Shown in pieces: positions 1 through 8,689 of a stretch of DNA of 64,000 nucleotides. Source of the stretch: JBKECO01 sp047974745 (lineage in GTDB: Bacteria > Bacillota > Clostridia > Lachnospirales > Lachnospiraceae); the NCBI GenBank assembly GCA_047974745.1, contig JBKECO010000003.1, forward strand, positions 289,589 to 353,588, written 5' to 3'. Both the position numbers and the translations under genes were made by a program. The notes beneath the pieces are model-generated. The model did no database searches. It was not told the origin of the DNA and was given only the letters and a program-made list of their open reading frames with translations. How positions within the stretch are numbered: the stretch's first letter is position 1; each line of letters starts with the position of its first letter.

Positions 1-1031
1 ATGTTGGAAACAGTGGAACAACCACCAGGCTGATTTCTGGAATTTTGTCAGGTCAGTCATTTTCCTGTGAACTCAATGGGGATGAATCGATCCAAAAGCG
101 ACCCATGAAACGGATTTTAGAGCCTCTTCGCCTTATGAATGCAGATGTAAAAAGTAAGCTGGATAATAATTGTACCCCATTACTCTATGCACCTTCCACA
201 CTTTGCGGCATCACATATCATACACCGGTGGCAAGCGCTCAGATCAAGTCGTGCCTGCTGCTTGCAGGACTGTATGCAGATTCCCCAACAACAGTAATAG
301 AGCCTACTTTGTCTAGAAATCATACAGAGTTAATGTTAAGGGCATTTGGTGCAGATTTAAGGACGACAGGCACATCTTCTACAATCTATCCCGCTTCCCA
401 ATTATATGGTCAGGAAATCACGGTTCCAGGGGACATCTCTTCTGCTGCTTACTTCATTGCTGCAGGATTGCTGCTTCCCGGTCCTGGTATCCGAATTCTT
501 AATGTTGGTGTCAATCCCACAAGAGATGGAATTCTTCGTGTATTAGAGGCTATGGGTGCAAAGATAATAAAAGAAAATGAAAGAATTGTTCAGGGCGAAC
601 CTGTTGCAGATCTATATGTGGAGCACAGCCATCTGACGGGAGTTAAAATCTCAGGTTCCATTATTCCATCTCTGATTGATGAAATTCCCATTCTTGCTGT
701 TCTGGCTGCTTTTGCCGATGGAACGACAGAAATTTCAGATGCAAAGGAATTGAGAGTAAAAGAAACAGACCGTGTTTTGACAGTCTGTGAAAATTTAAGC
801 AGGATGGGTGTTCAGACTAACGCCAAAGAAGATGGCATGACGATATTTGGAGGTGTTGATTCGACTCAGCGAACTATTATTTTTGACAGCTTTTTGGATC
901 ACCGAATCGCCATGGCCTTTTCCGTTGCTGCATTAGCACTAAATCCAGATTGTGAGCTAAACGATGCAAAATGCGTTGACATATCCTACCCTAATTTCTA
1001 TAAAGATCTATATGCTCTGATTTCGGAGTAA
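1..1031 (+). CDS. aroA: 3-phosphoshikimate 1-carboxyvinyltransferase (EPSP synthase), 5' end missing
   Basis: This enzyme joins shikimate-3-phosphate and phosphoenolpyruvate to make EPSP in the chorismate pathway. The frame is open from base 3 and already reads GNSGTTTRLISG, the substrate-binding glycine-rich motif near the N-terminus of the family, so the gene begins upstream of the window and roughly 90-100 residues are missing. Later motifs fit: the LIDEIP segment holding the catalytic Asp, KETDR, and DHRIAMAFSVAAL near the C-terminus. An internal TTG at 45 is not a credible start. The gene is plus-strand and converges on the pilZ gene across a shared terminator. Identity is secure; only the 5' end is unknown. 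Confidence 0.95.
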   Translation, partial: VGNSGTTTRLISGILSGQSFSCELNGDESIQKRPMKRILEPLRLMNADVKSKLDNNCTPLLYAPSTLCGITYHTPVASAQIKSCLLLAGLYADSPTTVIEPTLSRNHTELMLRAFGADLRTTGTSSTIYPASQLYGQEITVPGDISSAAYFIAAGLLLPGPGIRILNVGVNPTRDGILRVLEAMGAKIIKENERIVQGEPVADLYVEHSHLTGVKISGSIIPSLIDEIPILAVLAAFADGTTEISDAKELRVKETDRVLTVCENLSRMGVQTNAKEDGMTIFGGVDSTQRTIIFDSFLDHRIAMAFSVAALALNPDCELNDAKCVDISYPNFYKDLYALISE

Positions 1032-1081
1032 AAAAGTACTTCTCCCCCAGCGTTGCTGGCATAAGGGAGAAGTACTTTTTA
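1032..1081. terminator. Bidirectional terminator between aroA and pilZ
   Basis: A long inverted repeat (aaaaagtacttctccc facing gggagaagtacttttt) has an A-run on its left and a T-run on its right, so it can end transcription from both sides. Its right arm overlaps the stop codon of the minus-strand PilZ gene. Confidence 0.9.
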
Positions 1082-1420
1082 GGTTTCATTGAAAATATTA
1101 TAGATATCAATTTTAATCGCATCTGCATCTGTCATACCAATAAACGATGCTCCATAATGGTAGATCCCATCCTCATCTTCATTCGTACGTACGATTTCTA
1201 TCACGGCAGCAATCACTTCTTTTGTCCAGATCTGAATTTGTGTGTCATAATAGGTATCGACTTGCAGTTTCTGTGAAGTACGAAATCCAATTCCCGATCT
1301 CGATAGATCCGTCACTTCAACATTAATATATTTCGTATCTGTTGTACCCTGACTATAAAGTCTTTCCAACTGAACTACAACACGTAAATCCAAACGCTTG
1401 TTTCTTCTTTTTTCTTGCAT
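1079..1420 (-). CDS. PilZ domain protein (putative c-di-GMP binding)
   Basis: This is a 113-residue single-domain PilZ protein. The N-terminal basic motif (RRNKRLDLR) and the D-L-S-R-S-G-I-G segment around residues 38-46 match the RxxxR and (D/N)xSxxG signatures that bind cyclic di-GMP in this family. No membrane segment or effector domain is visible, so it probably acts as a small adaptor that passes a c-di-GMP signal to a partner. It follows queA on the same strand with 24 bases between them, preceded by an aggagg ribosome site, and is the last gene before a bidirectional terminator. The target process cannot be inferred from the neighbours. Confidence 0.85.
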   Translation of the reverse strand: MQEKRRNKRLDLRVVVQLERLYSQGTTDTKYINVEVTDLSRSGIGFRTSQKLQVDTYYDTQIQIWTKEVIAAVIEIVRTNEDEDGIYHYGASFIGMTDADAIKIDIYNIFNET

Positions 1421-1444
1421 AGTAAAAATCCTCCTGTCAGTGTG

Positions 1445-2479
1445 TTATGATTCCGGGTTGATTAACATTGCATCCCCAAAGCTGAAAAATCGATATTTCT
1501 CATCAACTGCAACCTGATATGCGGATAGAACAGATTCTCTGTCAGCAAGTGCAGAGACAAGCATTACCAGCGTTGATTCTGGCAGGTGAAAATTTGTAAT
1601 GAGCCCGTCAATGATTTTGAATTCATATCCTGGATAGATGAAAATATCAGTCCAACCACTTTTTTCCATAAGTTTTCCATTGCTGTCTGCAGCTGACTCC
1701 ATGGTTCTCGTACTTGTTGTTCCAACAGCGATTACTCTTCCGCCGTTCTCTTTTACTCTGTTCACAGTCTCTGCAGTTTCTCTGGTGATCTGAAAAAATT
1801 CAGAGTGCATATGGTGATTTAAAATATCCTTCTCTTTTACTGGCCGGAAGGTGCCTAGACCAACATGTAATGTGATTTCAACAATTTCAATACCTTGTTC
1901 CCGAATTTTTTTCAGTAACTCTGCTGTAAAATGCAATCCCGCAGTAGGTGCAGCTGCGGAGCCTTCGTATTTGGCATAGACCGTCTGATATCTGTTCTTG
2001 TCTGCTAAACTATGGGTGATATAGGGAGGCAGAGGCACCTGACCGAGTTCATCTAATATCTCTTCGAAAATTCCATCGTAATAAAATTTAATCAGTCTGT
2101 TTCCTTCTTCCAATACATTTATTACCTCACAGGTTAGCCTTCCATCGCCAAAAGTGATCTTACTTCCTATTTTAGCCTTTTTTCCAGGTTTTACAAGAGT
2201 TTCCCATATATCGTTCTCTGTTCTTCTCAAAAGCAGCAGCTCTATGGCGCCACCTGTGTCCATACGCTGTCCAAACAGTCTCGCAGGAATTACTTTCGTA
2301 TTATTTAAAACGATACAATCTCCTTTTCTCAAAAAGGAAGTAATATCTTTAAAATGCTTATGTTCGATCTGGCCTGATTTTGCGCCAAGTACCATTAATC
2401 TGGAGGATGACCTGTCTTCTAAAGGATCCTGTGCAATAAGCTCCTCTGGAAGATCATAATAAAAATCACTTAGTTCCAT
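1445..2479 (-). CDS. queA: S-adenosylmethionine:tRNA ribosyltransferase-isomerase
   Basis: QueA transfers and isomerises the ribosyl part of AdoMet onto 7-aminomethyl-7-deazaguanine in tRNA, giving epoxyqueuosine. The 344-residue protein is full length for the family and starts MELSDFYYDLPEELIAQ. Family motifs include DRSSSRL near the N-terminus, AAPTAGLHFT in the middle and TNFHLPESTLVMLVSA near the end. The start has a ggaga ribosome site. It lies 34 bases after pheT on the same strand and probably shares its transcript. The next enzyme type in the pathway, epoxyqueuosine reductase QueH, is encoded in this window at about 33.2-33.8 kb. Confidence 0.96.
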   Translation of the reverse strand: MELSDFYYDLPEELIAQDPLEDRSSSRLMVLGAKSGQIEHKHFKDITSFLRKGDCIVLNNTKVIPARLFGQRMDTGGAIELLLLRRTENDIWETLVKPGKKAKIGSKITFGDGRLTCEVINVLEEGNRLIKFYYDGIFEEILDELGQVPLPPYITHSLADKNRYQTVYAKYEGSAAAPTAGLHFTAELLKKIREQGIEIVEITLHVGLGTFRPVKEKDILNHHMHSEFFQITRETAETVNRVKENGGRVIAVGTTSTRTMESAADSNGKLMEKSGWTDIFIYPGYEFKIIDGLITNFHLPESTLVMLVSALADRESVLSAYQVAVDEKYRFFSFGDAMLINPES

Positions 2480-2513
2480 TTAAATCTCCACTTTTTCTAT
2501 TCATTTTGATGTT

Positions 2514-4934
2514 CTACTTACGAAGCTCAATATCTTTTGCCTCAAGCGCTTTTAAAATTCGATTCATCGCTGTTATGATATCCGACTCCTCCAGGTTTTT
2601 GTCCTTGGAGCGAAAGGTCAGAGTATATGCCATTGACTTATATCCCTCTTGTATCTGACTGCCTTCATAAAGATCAAACAGAGCAAAGCTCTCCAAAAAA
2701 GAACCTCCCTTGGATTCAAAGATCTCTTCGATCTCGCCAGCCAGTATTGAATTTGGAACTACCATGCTCAGATCTCTGGTAGCCGCCGGGAATTTGGCAA
2801 TGCCTTTATATTTTCGATCAAAAGAAGCATTTTCTATGATAACAGGCATATCCAGAACTGCTATATAAACTCGTTCTTTTATATTGTAATTGGCAGCTAC
2901 ACTTGGATGCAGTTCACCAATATATCCAGTCATAATATTATTGTATAAAATGGCGCCTTGCCTGCCAGGATGAAGGAAAGACTGTTTGATGCCAGGGTCA
3001 AAGGTCAGCCTTTCTGTAAGACCATTCTTAAGAAAAACATCCTCCACAACTGCTTTTAATGTATAGAAGTCTCCTTCCCCATACATTCCAAATGTCAACT
3101 GCATTCTCTCGTCTGGAAGATCCGTTAATGGAAGCTCATTTGCGATGTAAATATTACCCATCTCATAAAGTCGTACATCTTTATTACGACGATTATAGTT
3201 CGTTGCCAGTGAAACTAACATCCCATTTAGTGAAATCGTTCGCATAATGCTATAATCTTCGCCCAAAGGATTCATGATTTCAATCGCTTGTCGGATCTTC
3301 GAATCTGCAGGAATGAGTAATTTGTCGAAAACCTTCGGACTTTCAAAGGAATAGCACATTCCCTGACTGAACCCATAGTTTTCCGCAACTTCTCTGGAAG
3401 CAGCTTCTACACGAAGTTTAAAAGATAATTTTCCAGTCGTTGCTTCTCCATTAGGAAGGGTTGTCGGAATCTTATCGTACCCATAGAAACGTGCTACCTC
3501 TTCCGCAATGTCTGCATCACATAGGAGGTCCTGTCTAAAAGTCGGGATCAGCAGATTTCCATCCTCCTGAAGATAGTTCAGACCCGCTCTTTCAAAATAT
3601 TCGAGCATATGCTCTTCTGAGATTTCTGTGCCCAGTAAGCGATTGTATTTTGCCGGTTCAAAAGGAATTTCAATCTCTTCTCTTATATTGGGATAGATGT
3701 CGATAACACCACCGATCACCTCTCCTGCAGCAAGCTCCTCAACAAGCTGACACGCACGGTTTATGGCATGGATCGCATTGTTAGGATCCAGACCTTTTTC
3801 AAAAATGGAGGAGGCATCCGTTCTCATTCCCAGCTTCTTAGCAGAAAGTCGTATATTTGACCCATCAAAGCAGGCTGATTCCAACAACACGGTCTTAACA
3901 TCATCCGTGATCATTGAATTCTCGCCACCCATGATTCCTGCAATGCCAACAGCCTTATCTGCATCGTTAATCATCAGAATGGAGGAATCAAGTTTTCTGG
4001 TCTGCCCATCTAAGGTTATGAATTCCTCACCCTCCTGAGCTCTCTTTACTATAATTTCATTTCCGGCGATCGTACTTAAATCAAAGGCATGCATTGGCTG
4101 CCCGTATTCAAGCATAACGTAGTTTGTAATATCCACCAGATTATTGATTGAGCGAATTCCGTGAGAGCGCAATCTTCGCTTCATCCAATCAGGTGATGGT
4201 CCGATCTTTATGTTTTTAACAGCTCGCGCAGTATATCGGCTGCAGAGATCCGGGTCTTCCACTGTGATCTTAACCAGATCTTCTATTAACTCATTGTTTC
4301 CTGTGTTTTTTGGCATAGGAGGAACAAATTGTGTCTTAAAGGTTGCCGAAGCTTCTCTGGCAATTCCAATTACGGAAAAACAGTCAACGCGATTTGATGT
4401 AACCTCATACTCAACAATGACATCATCCAATCCCAGTCTTCGGACTGCATTTTCCCCTATGACGGCATCCTCTGAAAATATATAGATTCCATTTTCCGGA
4501 GCTTCCGGGAACAGTTCTCTGGTTGACCCTAGTTCTTCAATCGAGCACAGCATGCCAAAGGATTCAACACCTCTTAATTTTCCTTTCTTTATTGGAATTC
4601 CATTTTCCTGTAAAGATCCGTCGTGTCCACCAGCAACTCGGCCACCTGGAAGTACGACTGGTACTTTATCCAGTTCTTTTACATTGGGTGCCCCGGTAAC
4701 GATCTGAACCAGACCGGTTTCACCAGTGTCAACCTGGCAAATGATCAGCTTATCTGCATCTGGATGTGGTTCGATCTTTATGATTTGTCCAATCACGATT
4801 CCCTCCAGATTCTGATCCATCTTCATATAGCCTTCTGCCTTTGTTCCAGACATTGTCATGGCATCCATATATTCCAAAATCCCAGCATTTAAACCAGGCA
4901 CCATTGATTTGACCCATTCGAGCGATGTTTTCAT
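2514..4934 (-). CDS. pheT: Phenylalanyl-tRNA synthetase beta subunit
   Basis: This is the 806-residue beta chain of the alpha2-beta2 enzyme that charges tRNA-Phe. Domains run in the usual order: an EMAP-like tRNA-binding fold (about residues 40-150, with the IVTGAPNV segment), B3/4 editing domain, B5 domain, a catalytic-like core, and a C-terminal FDX-ACB anticodon-binding domain beginning near KFPAATRDLSMV. Length is normal for bacteria. It follows pheS by 14 bases, so the two subunits are co-translated, and a gaggaa ribosome site precedes the ATG. Expression should be set by the Phe T-box upstream of pheS. Confidence 0.97.
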   Translation of the reverse strand: MKTSLEWVKSMVPGLNAGILEYMDAMTMSGTKAEGYMKMDQNLEGIVIGQIIKIEPHPDADKLIICQVDTGETGLVQIVTGAPNVKELDKVPVVLPGGRVAGGHDGSLQENGIPIKKGKLRGVESFGMLCSIEELGSTRELFPEAPENGIYIFSEDAVIGENAVRRLGLDDVIVEYEVTSNRVDCFSVIGIAREASATFKTQFVPPMPKNTGNNELIEDLVKITVEDPDLCSRYTARAVKNIKIGPSPDWMKRRLRSHGIRSINNLVDITNYVMLEYGQPMHAFDLSTIAGNEIIVKRAQEGEEFITLDGQTRKLDSSILMINDADKAVGIAGIMGGENSMITDDVKTVLLESACFDGSNIRLSAKKLGMRTDASSIFEKGLDPNNAIHAINRACQLVEELAAGEVIGGVIDIYPNIREEIEIPFEPAKYNRLLGTEISEEHMLEYFERAGLNYLQEDGNLLIPTFRQDLLCDADIAEEVARFYGYDKIPTTLPNGEATTGKLSFKLRVEAASREVAENYGFSQGMCYSFESPKVFDKLLIPADSKIRQAIEIMNPLGEDYSIMRTISLNGMLVSLATNYNRRNKDVRLYEMGNIYIANELPLTDLPDERMQLTFGMYGEGDFYTLKAVVEDVFLKNGLTERLTFDPGIKQSFLHPGRQGAILYNNIMTGYIGELHPSVAANYNIKERVYIAVLDMPVIIENASFDRKYKGIAKFPAATRDLSMVVPNSILAGEIEEIFESKGGSFLESFALFDLYEGSQIQEGYKSMAYTLTFRSKDKNLEESDIITAMNRILKALEAKDIELRK

Positions 4935-4948
4935 TTTGTATTCCTCTC

Positions 4949-5968
4949 TTAAAACTGTTTTAAAAATCTTTCGTCATTCTCATAGAGAAGCCGCATGTCA
5001 TCAATTTCATTTTTCAGGATCGTAATACGCTCAAGACCGACTCCGAACGCAAATCCAGAATATACTTCAGGATCGATTCCGCTTTTTCGAAGCACTTCAG
5101 GATGCACCATACCACAGCCGAGTATTTCGATCCATCCTTCCCCTTTACAAAAACGGCAGCCCTTTCCTTTGCACTTAAAACAACTGACATCTACTTCCGC
5201 ACTGGGTTCTGTAAAAGGAAAATGATGTGGTCTGAACTTGACCTTTGTATCTTCTCCAAATAATTCCTTTACAAATTCCTGCAGAGTACCTTTTAAGTCT
5301 GCAAAGGTAATATGTTGATCAATGACCATCCCTTCGATCTGGTGAAATGAAGGCGAATGTGTAGCATCTACCTCATCTGAACGAAATACTCTTCCAGGTG
5401 CGATCATTCTGATTGGCAGTTTGCCCTGTTCCATGACACGAATCTGAACAGGAGAAGTCTGTGTACGCAGCAGTATATCCTTATTAATATAGAATGTATC
5501 CTGTTCGTCTTTGGCCGGATGATTTGCCGGAATATTTAATGCCTCGAAATTATAGTAATCCATCTCGATTTCCGGGCCCTCCACGACCTCATAGCCCATA
5601 CCGACAAAGATCCTTTCTACTTCTTCCAATGTAGATGTATTTGGATGTCTGTGTCCTTTTTTGATTTTTTTGGACGGAAGTGTAATATCGATTACTTCTG
5701 ATTCGAGTTTTCGTTCTAGTTCCGCTTTTTCCAATGCCTTTTTAGTCTCTTCGATTCCAGTTTCAATCTCGCCACGGATTTCATTTACCATTTGTCCAAA
5801 ACTTGGTCGTTCTTCCGGCGAAAGATCCTTCATACTTTTTAAGATCGCTGTCAAATCGCCTTTTTTTCCAAGGACAGAAACCCTGACATCATTTAAAATA
5901 GCCAGATTATCAGATGACTTTATCTTATAGAGAGCATCTTCTTTGATTTTTAGTAATTTTTCATTCAT
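4949..5968 (-). CDS. pheS: Phenylalanyl-tRNA synthetase alpha subunit
   Basis: This is the 339-residue catalytic alpha chain. An N-terminal coiled coil of about 85 residues binds tRNA, followed by a class II synthetase core with GHRHPNTSTLEEVERIF (motif 1 region), GRVFRSDEVDATHSPSFHQ (motif 2) and GFAFGVGLERI (motif 3). Length is typical. The start has a strong aaaggag site nine bases upstream. It heads the pheS-pheT-queA-pilZ transcription unit and sits directly behind the T-box leader, which explains its regulation by tRNA-Phe charging. Confidence 0.97.
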   Translation of the reverse strand: MNEKLLKIKEDALYKIKSSDNLAILNDVRVSVLGKKGDLTAILKSMKDLSPEERPSFGQMVNEIRGEIETGIEETKKALEKAELERKLESEVIDITLPSKKIKKGHRHPNTSTLEEVERIFVGMGYEVVEGPEIEMDYYNFEALNIPANHPAKDEQDTFYINKDILLRTQTSPVQIRVMEQGKLPIRMIAPGRVFRSDEVDATHSPSFHQIEGMVIDQHITFADLKGTLQEFVKELFGEDTKVKFRPHHFPFTEPSAEVDVSCFKCKGKGCRFCKGEGWIEILGCGMVHPEVLRKSGIDPEVYSGFAFGVGLERITILKNEIDDMRLLYENDERFLKQF

Positions 5969-5984
5969 TTGAAATCTCCTTTAA

Positions 5985-6242
5985 ATGATATTAAAAAAAG
6001 TCTATTCACCCTAAAAGGGACGAATAGACTCCGCGATACCACCCTGATTCTTAAGTTTGGACTTAAGCTCTTAATTCTGTGTAACGTACAGTTCACGTCA
6101 TGGACTACTGATAGTTCACCCACACAGCTCCCGTGCGAAAGCATGTATTCATCTTACCCTAAAGAAGCTCTCAGCTTGTTGCTTCCTCTCTCTGTAGAAA
6201 GTATGATACACACATCACGATCATTGCCTTTATATATTTTGA
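5985..6242 (-). promoter_or_regulatory. T-box leader upstream of pheST
   Basis: On the minus strand the sequence AGGGTGGTATCGCGG (complement of about 6031-6046) is the conserved T-box that pairs with the acceptor end of uncharged tRNA. It is followed by a hairpin built from gtctattc and gaatagac (5999-6030) with a U-run, which is the terminator/antiterminator. An AGAGAG run and a GCTGAGAG element upstream fit stem I. A UUC triplet near 6136-6138 is a candidate Phe specifier, but I did not fold stem I fully, so the specifier is tentative. Confidence 0.93.
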
Positions 6243-6243
6243 T

Positions 6244-6272
6244 ATTCTAACATAGGCAATTTAAAACTTCAA
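6244..6272 (-). promoter_or_regulatory. Sigma-A type promoter of the pheST T-box transcript
   Basis: The minus strand reads TTGAAG, 17 bases, TAGAAT. The -35 box overlaps the stop codon of the upstream yihY gene, and the -10 box lies just before the T-box leader. Confidence 0.75.
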
Positions 6273-7132
6273 TGCTTTTTCTTACGTTTTATATATTCTT
6301 CTATGCTTTCAATGAGTGTATAGGAGTAAATCACATTAAATTCAGCACACATCAAAAAAATGTACATGCAGATATAGAGCCAGATCATTACAAGTACAAT
6401 TGTAGTCAAACTTCCGTACATGGAGAATCCATGAAAATAATTTACATAAACGGAAAGACCAAAGGAGAAACCGAACCAGGAAAGAGCACAGATCAGTGCA
6501 CCAGGAAGCTGTTTTAATATCTTCCGTCTTTTCAGTTCCTTTTTATGATTTGGCAAAAATTCATATAAAATCGTAAAGAATACTACAAGAACGACGACCA
6601 TAATCAAATATCTCAAATGGAATACCTGTCCAAAGAAACCTTCTGTCCAGCTAAAATGTGCAGATAGATAGGCACCTAGTTTATTGCCAAATATAATCAG
6701 GATCAGTATAAAAATAAGTGCAGCTTCAAAGAGAAAGGTATATACGGTTGACCATAATCGCAAAATGATCCAGTTTCTGGTTTCTTTGATATCGTTTACA
6801 GCATTGAGTCCGGATGCCATATATTGGAATCCTTTCGCTGCAGTCCAGATAGCCAGGACAACAGTCAGAGATAGTACCCCCGCAGACCTAGAATAGATCT
6901 CATCAATGATACCTTCGATCAGATCTGAGAAGTAATCAGGAAAGGTTATTTGAACAAGATGGAGAAGCGTCTCTTGTGTGATCAATGTATACTGTAATAT
7001 AGTCACTAAGATCAGCAAAAAGGGAATTGCTGAGGAAATAATAAAATATGCTGATTGTGCCGCGAAAGCATCAATATTATCACTTTTGCATTTTCTCAAA
7101 AAGTATCGGATTGAACTTATCACTTTTTCCAT
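6269..7132 (-). CDS. YihY/BrkB family inner membrane protein
   Basis: This is a 287-residue integral membrane protein of the YihY/UPF0761 family (formerly called ribonuclease BN, a name now considered wrong). About six hydrophobic segments are visible, the first around residues 28-48 after the amphipathic start, and the family segments AAQSAYFIISSAIPFLLIL and WGxxKGFQ-like WTAAKGFQYMASGLN are present. A charged tail (IKRKKKH) stays in the cytoplasm. Its role is unknown; export or permeability functions have been proposed for relatives. It lies downstream of the 6S RNA gene and its terminator. A taaggcggg ribosome site precedes the ATG. Confidence 0.9.
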   Translation of the reverse strand: MEKVISSIRYFLRKCKSDNIDAFAAQSAYFIISSAIPFLLILVTILQYTLITQETLLHLVQITFPDYFSDLIEGIIDEIYSRSAGVLSLTVVLAIWTAAKGFQYMASGLNAVNDIKETRNWIILRLWSTVYTFLFEAALIFILILIIFGNKLGAYLSAHFSWTEGFFGQVFHLRYLIMVVVLVVFFTILYEFLPNHKKELKRRKILKQLPGALICALSWFGFSFGLSVYVNYFHGFSMYGSLTTIVLVMIWLYICMYIFLMCAEFNVIYSYTLIESIEEYIKRKKKH

Positions 7133-7148
7133 TTTGACCCGCCTTACG

Positions 7149-7177
7149 AAAAAGAAGCTGCTATTAGCAGCTTCTTA
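7149..7177 (-). terminator. Terminator of the 6S RNA transcript
   Basis: A perfect hairpin with 11-base arms (aagaagctgct and agcagcttctt) and a 3-base loop is followed on the minus strand by a run of T. It ends the 6S RNA just upstream of yihY. Confidence 0.85.
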
Positions 7178-7387
7178 GTTTATTTTTGAATCACCCAAAA
7201 TGCCGTTTCCTGCGATTTTGACTCCTAGCCTAAGCCAGGTGGGTAACCGCATCCATTTGTTCTGCCTTCCGCTGCATAGACGGCCTGACATATTATAATG
7301 GTCATTAGGAATCCCATGAAAGTAAATGTAGGTTCAAAATTGCAGGGTGTCGAACATCCCAGGATTTCGATTCAATACAATCTTCGT
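7178..7387 (-). ncRNA. ssrS: 6S RNA (regulator of RNA polymerase)
   Basis: About 200 nt of non-coding minus-strand sequence folds as a rod, as 6S RNA does. The outer arm CTGGGATGTT (7353-7362) pairs over ten bases with GGCATTTTGG (7195-7204), using several G-U pairs. The next arm CCTGCAATTTTGA (7333-7345) pairs with TCAAAATCGCAGG (7209-7221) with one mismatch. Between them lies a large internal region that can mimic an open promoter. A strong promoter precedes it and a perfect terminator follows. 6S RNA binds the housekeeping RNA polymerase holoenzyme. The call rests on architecture and motif resemblance, not a covariance-model search. Confidence 0.8.
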
Positions 7388-7393
7388 ACCTTT

Positions 7394-7422
7394 ATTATAA
7401 TAGCAGTTCTATACTTTTTCAA
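7394..7422 (-). promoter_or_regulatory. Promoter of the 6S RNA
   Basis: TTGAAA, 17 bases, consensus TATAAT on the minus strand. The expected start point near 7387 sits just before the closing stem of the 6S RNA. Confidence 0.85.
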
Positions 7423-7429
7423 TATTTAT

Positions 7430-7837
7430 TTACATATTTAAGTCATTCGGCGTGAATGAAAAAGGCAGCAGATCATTCAGGCTGAACACTCTGTACTCCG
7501 TGATCGATGATGCAATTACAATCTGAAAGTCGGACAGATCACAAAATTCTGCCAAGACCTGTCTGCAGACACCGCATGGAAATACAGATGTATTACCTGC
7601 TCCGACGATAGCGATCGCGCGGAAATTACGAACTCCCATGGATACCGCTTTAAATATTGCGGTACGTTCTGCGCAGTTCGTTGGACCGTATGCCGCATTT
7701 TCTACATTGCACCCGGTATGAATTTGACCAGCTGTATCCAGCAGAGCTGCACCTACCAAAAATCCGGAGTAAGGAGCATAAGCATATTCTCTGGCTGAAT
7801 AGGCAGCAGTGATCAGCGTTTCATAATCAATATTCAT
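7430..7837 (-). CDS. cdd: Cytidine deaminase
   Basis: This 135-residue zinc enzyme deaminates cytidine and deoxycytidine to uridine and deoxyuridine in nucleoside salvage. The zinc and catalytic motifs are clear: CNVENAAYGPTNCAERTAIF (Cys ligand and the proton-shuttling Glu) and PCGVCRQVL (two more Cys ligands), the all-Cys arrangement of the tetrameric Gram-positive type. The reading frame overlaps the end of deoC by 11 bases, so the two are translated together as a deoxynucleoside catabolism unit. Length is normal. Confidence 0.95.
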   Translation of the reverse strand: MNIDYETLITAAYSAREYAYAPYSGFLVGAALLDTAGQIHTGCNVENAAYGPTNCAERTAIFKAVSMGVRNFRAIAIVGAGNTSVFPCGVCRQVLAEFCDLSDFQIVIASSITEYRVFSLNDLLPFSFTPNDLNM

Positions 7838-8492
7838 GGTTATTTGTCACTCCATTTAAAATTTCAATCGCTGAACTGGTTCCAATCCGACTGCATCCTG
7901 CTTCAATAAATGCTTTTATATCTGCAAGGCTGCGTACTCCGCCGGCTGCTTTGATTTTGACATATGGTCCAATATTCTCTTTCATCAGTTTTACATCAGA
8001 CAGAGTTGCACCACCGGTACCAAAACCAGTGGAAGTCTTTATAAAATCGGCTCTTGCATCCGTTACAATCTTACAAAGTCTGATCTTCTCTTCATCCGTG
8101 AGATAACAGGTCTCTATAATGACTTTTAAGACTTTTGATTTTGATGCTTCTCTTATTTCCTTGATCTCGTGATACACCTTATCGAAATCACCATTTTTTA
8201 CGTCTGCTATATTGATTACCATATCTATCTCTAAAGCACCATCCAAAATCGCATTTTTTGTTTCTTCTATTTTAGTACTTGTGTCAGTATAGCCCAATGG
8301 GAATCCGATCACTGTACAAATAGTCAAATCAGGAAACTCATTGTGTATACGAGCAACATAGGATGGCGGAATGCATACGGAAGCCATTTGATACTTTATT
8401 GCCTCCATGCATAATTGCCTGATATCCTCCATCGTAGTGAATGCTTTCAGTGATGTATGGTCGATATATTGATAATAATTTTTACAATCCAT
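7827..8492 (-). CDS. deoC: Deoxyribose-phosphate aldolase
   Basis: DeoC splits 2-deoxyribose-5-phosphate into acetaldehyde and glyceraldehyde-3-phosphate. The 221-residue TIM-barrel protein has LKVIIETCYL in the middle and the Schiff-base lysine in DFIKTSTGFGTGGAT, followed by the phosphate-binding KAAGGVRSLADIKAFIEAG. Length is normal. It is the first gene of the deoC-cdd pair, divergent from citrate synthase. A possible -10 box (TATAAT, complement of 8545-8550) lies upstream, but no well-spaced -35 box is visible. Confidence 0.96.
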   Translation of the reverse strand: MDCKNYYQYIDHTSLKAFTTMEDIRQLCMEAIKYQMASVCIPPSYVARIHNEFPDLTICTVIGFPLGYTDTSTKIEETKNAILDGALEIDMVINIADVKNGDFDKVYHEIKEIREASKSKVLKVIIETCYLTDEEKIRLCKIVTDARADFIKTSTGFGTGGATLSDVKLMKENIGPYVKIKAAGGVRSLADIKAFIEAGCSRIGTSSAIEILNGVTNNHEY

Positions 8493-8630
8493 AGTACTCT
8501 CCTATGCCAATTTCTGTGCCAGATTGCTGAACTCTGTATTTTAGATTATACAATAAAACGCTGTATTTTGCCACAACTGAGCAATAATTATTCAAAAAAT
8601 CCGAATAAATGAAATATATTTATGTATACC

Positions 8631-8660
8631 TTGTCGCATAAAGTTAAAATGTGCTATGAT
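8631..8660 (+). promoter_or_regulatory. Promoter of the citrate synthase gene
   Basis: TTGTCG (8631-8636), 18 bases, TATGAT (8655-8660), followed by an aaggaggt ribosome site at 8676-8683 and the ATG at 8690. Confidence 0.7.
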
Positions 8661-8689
8661 AAGTCGTACAGAATTAAGGAGGTAAAACT

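Noticed and set aside
45..47. TTG at 45 as start of aroA
   Set aside because: The frame is open upstream to base 3 and holds the conserved GNSGTT motif, so the gene continues beyond the left edge.
5969..6250. Open frame of 93 codons on the plus strand upstream of pheS
   Set aside because: It is the antisense of the T-box leader, whose structure explains the sequence; it has no ribosome site.
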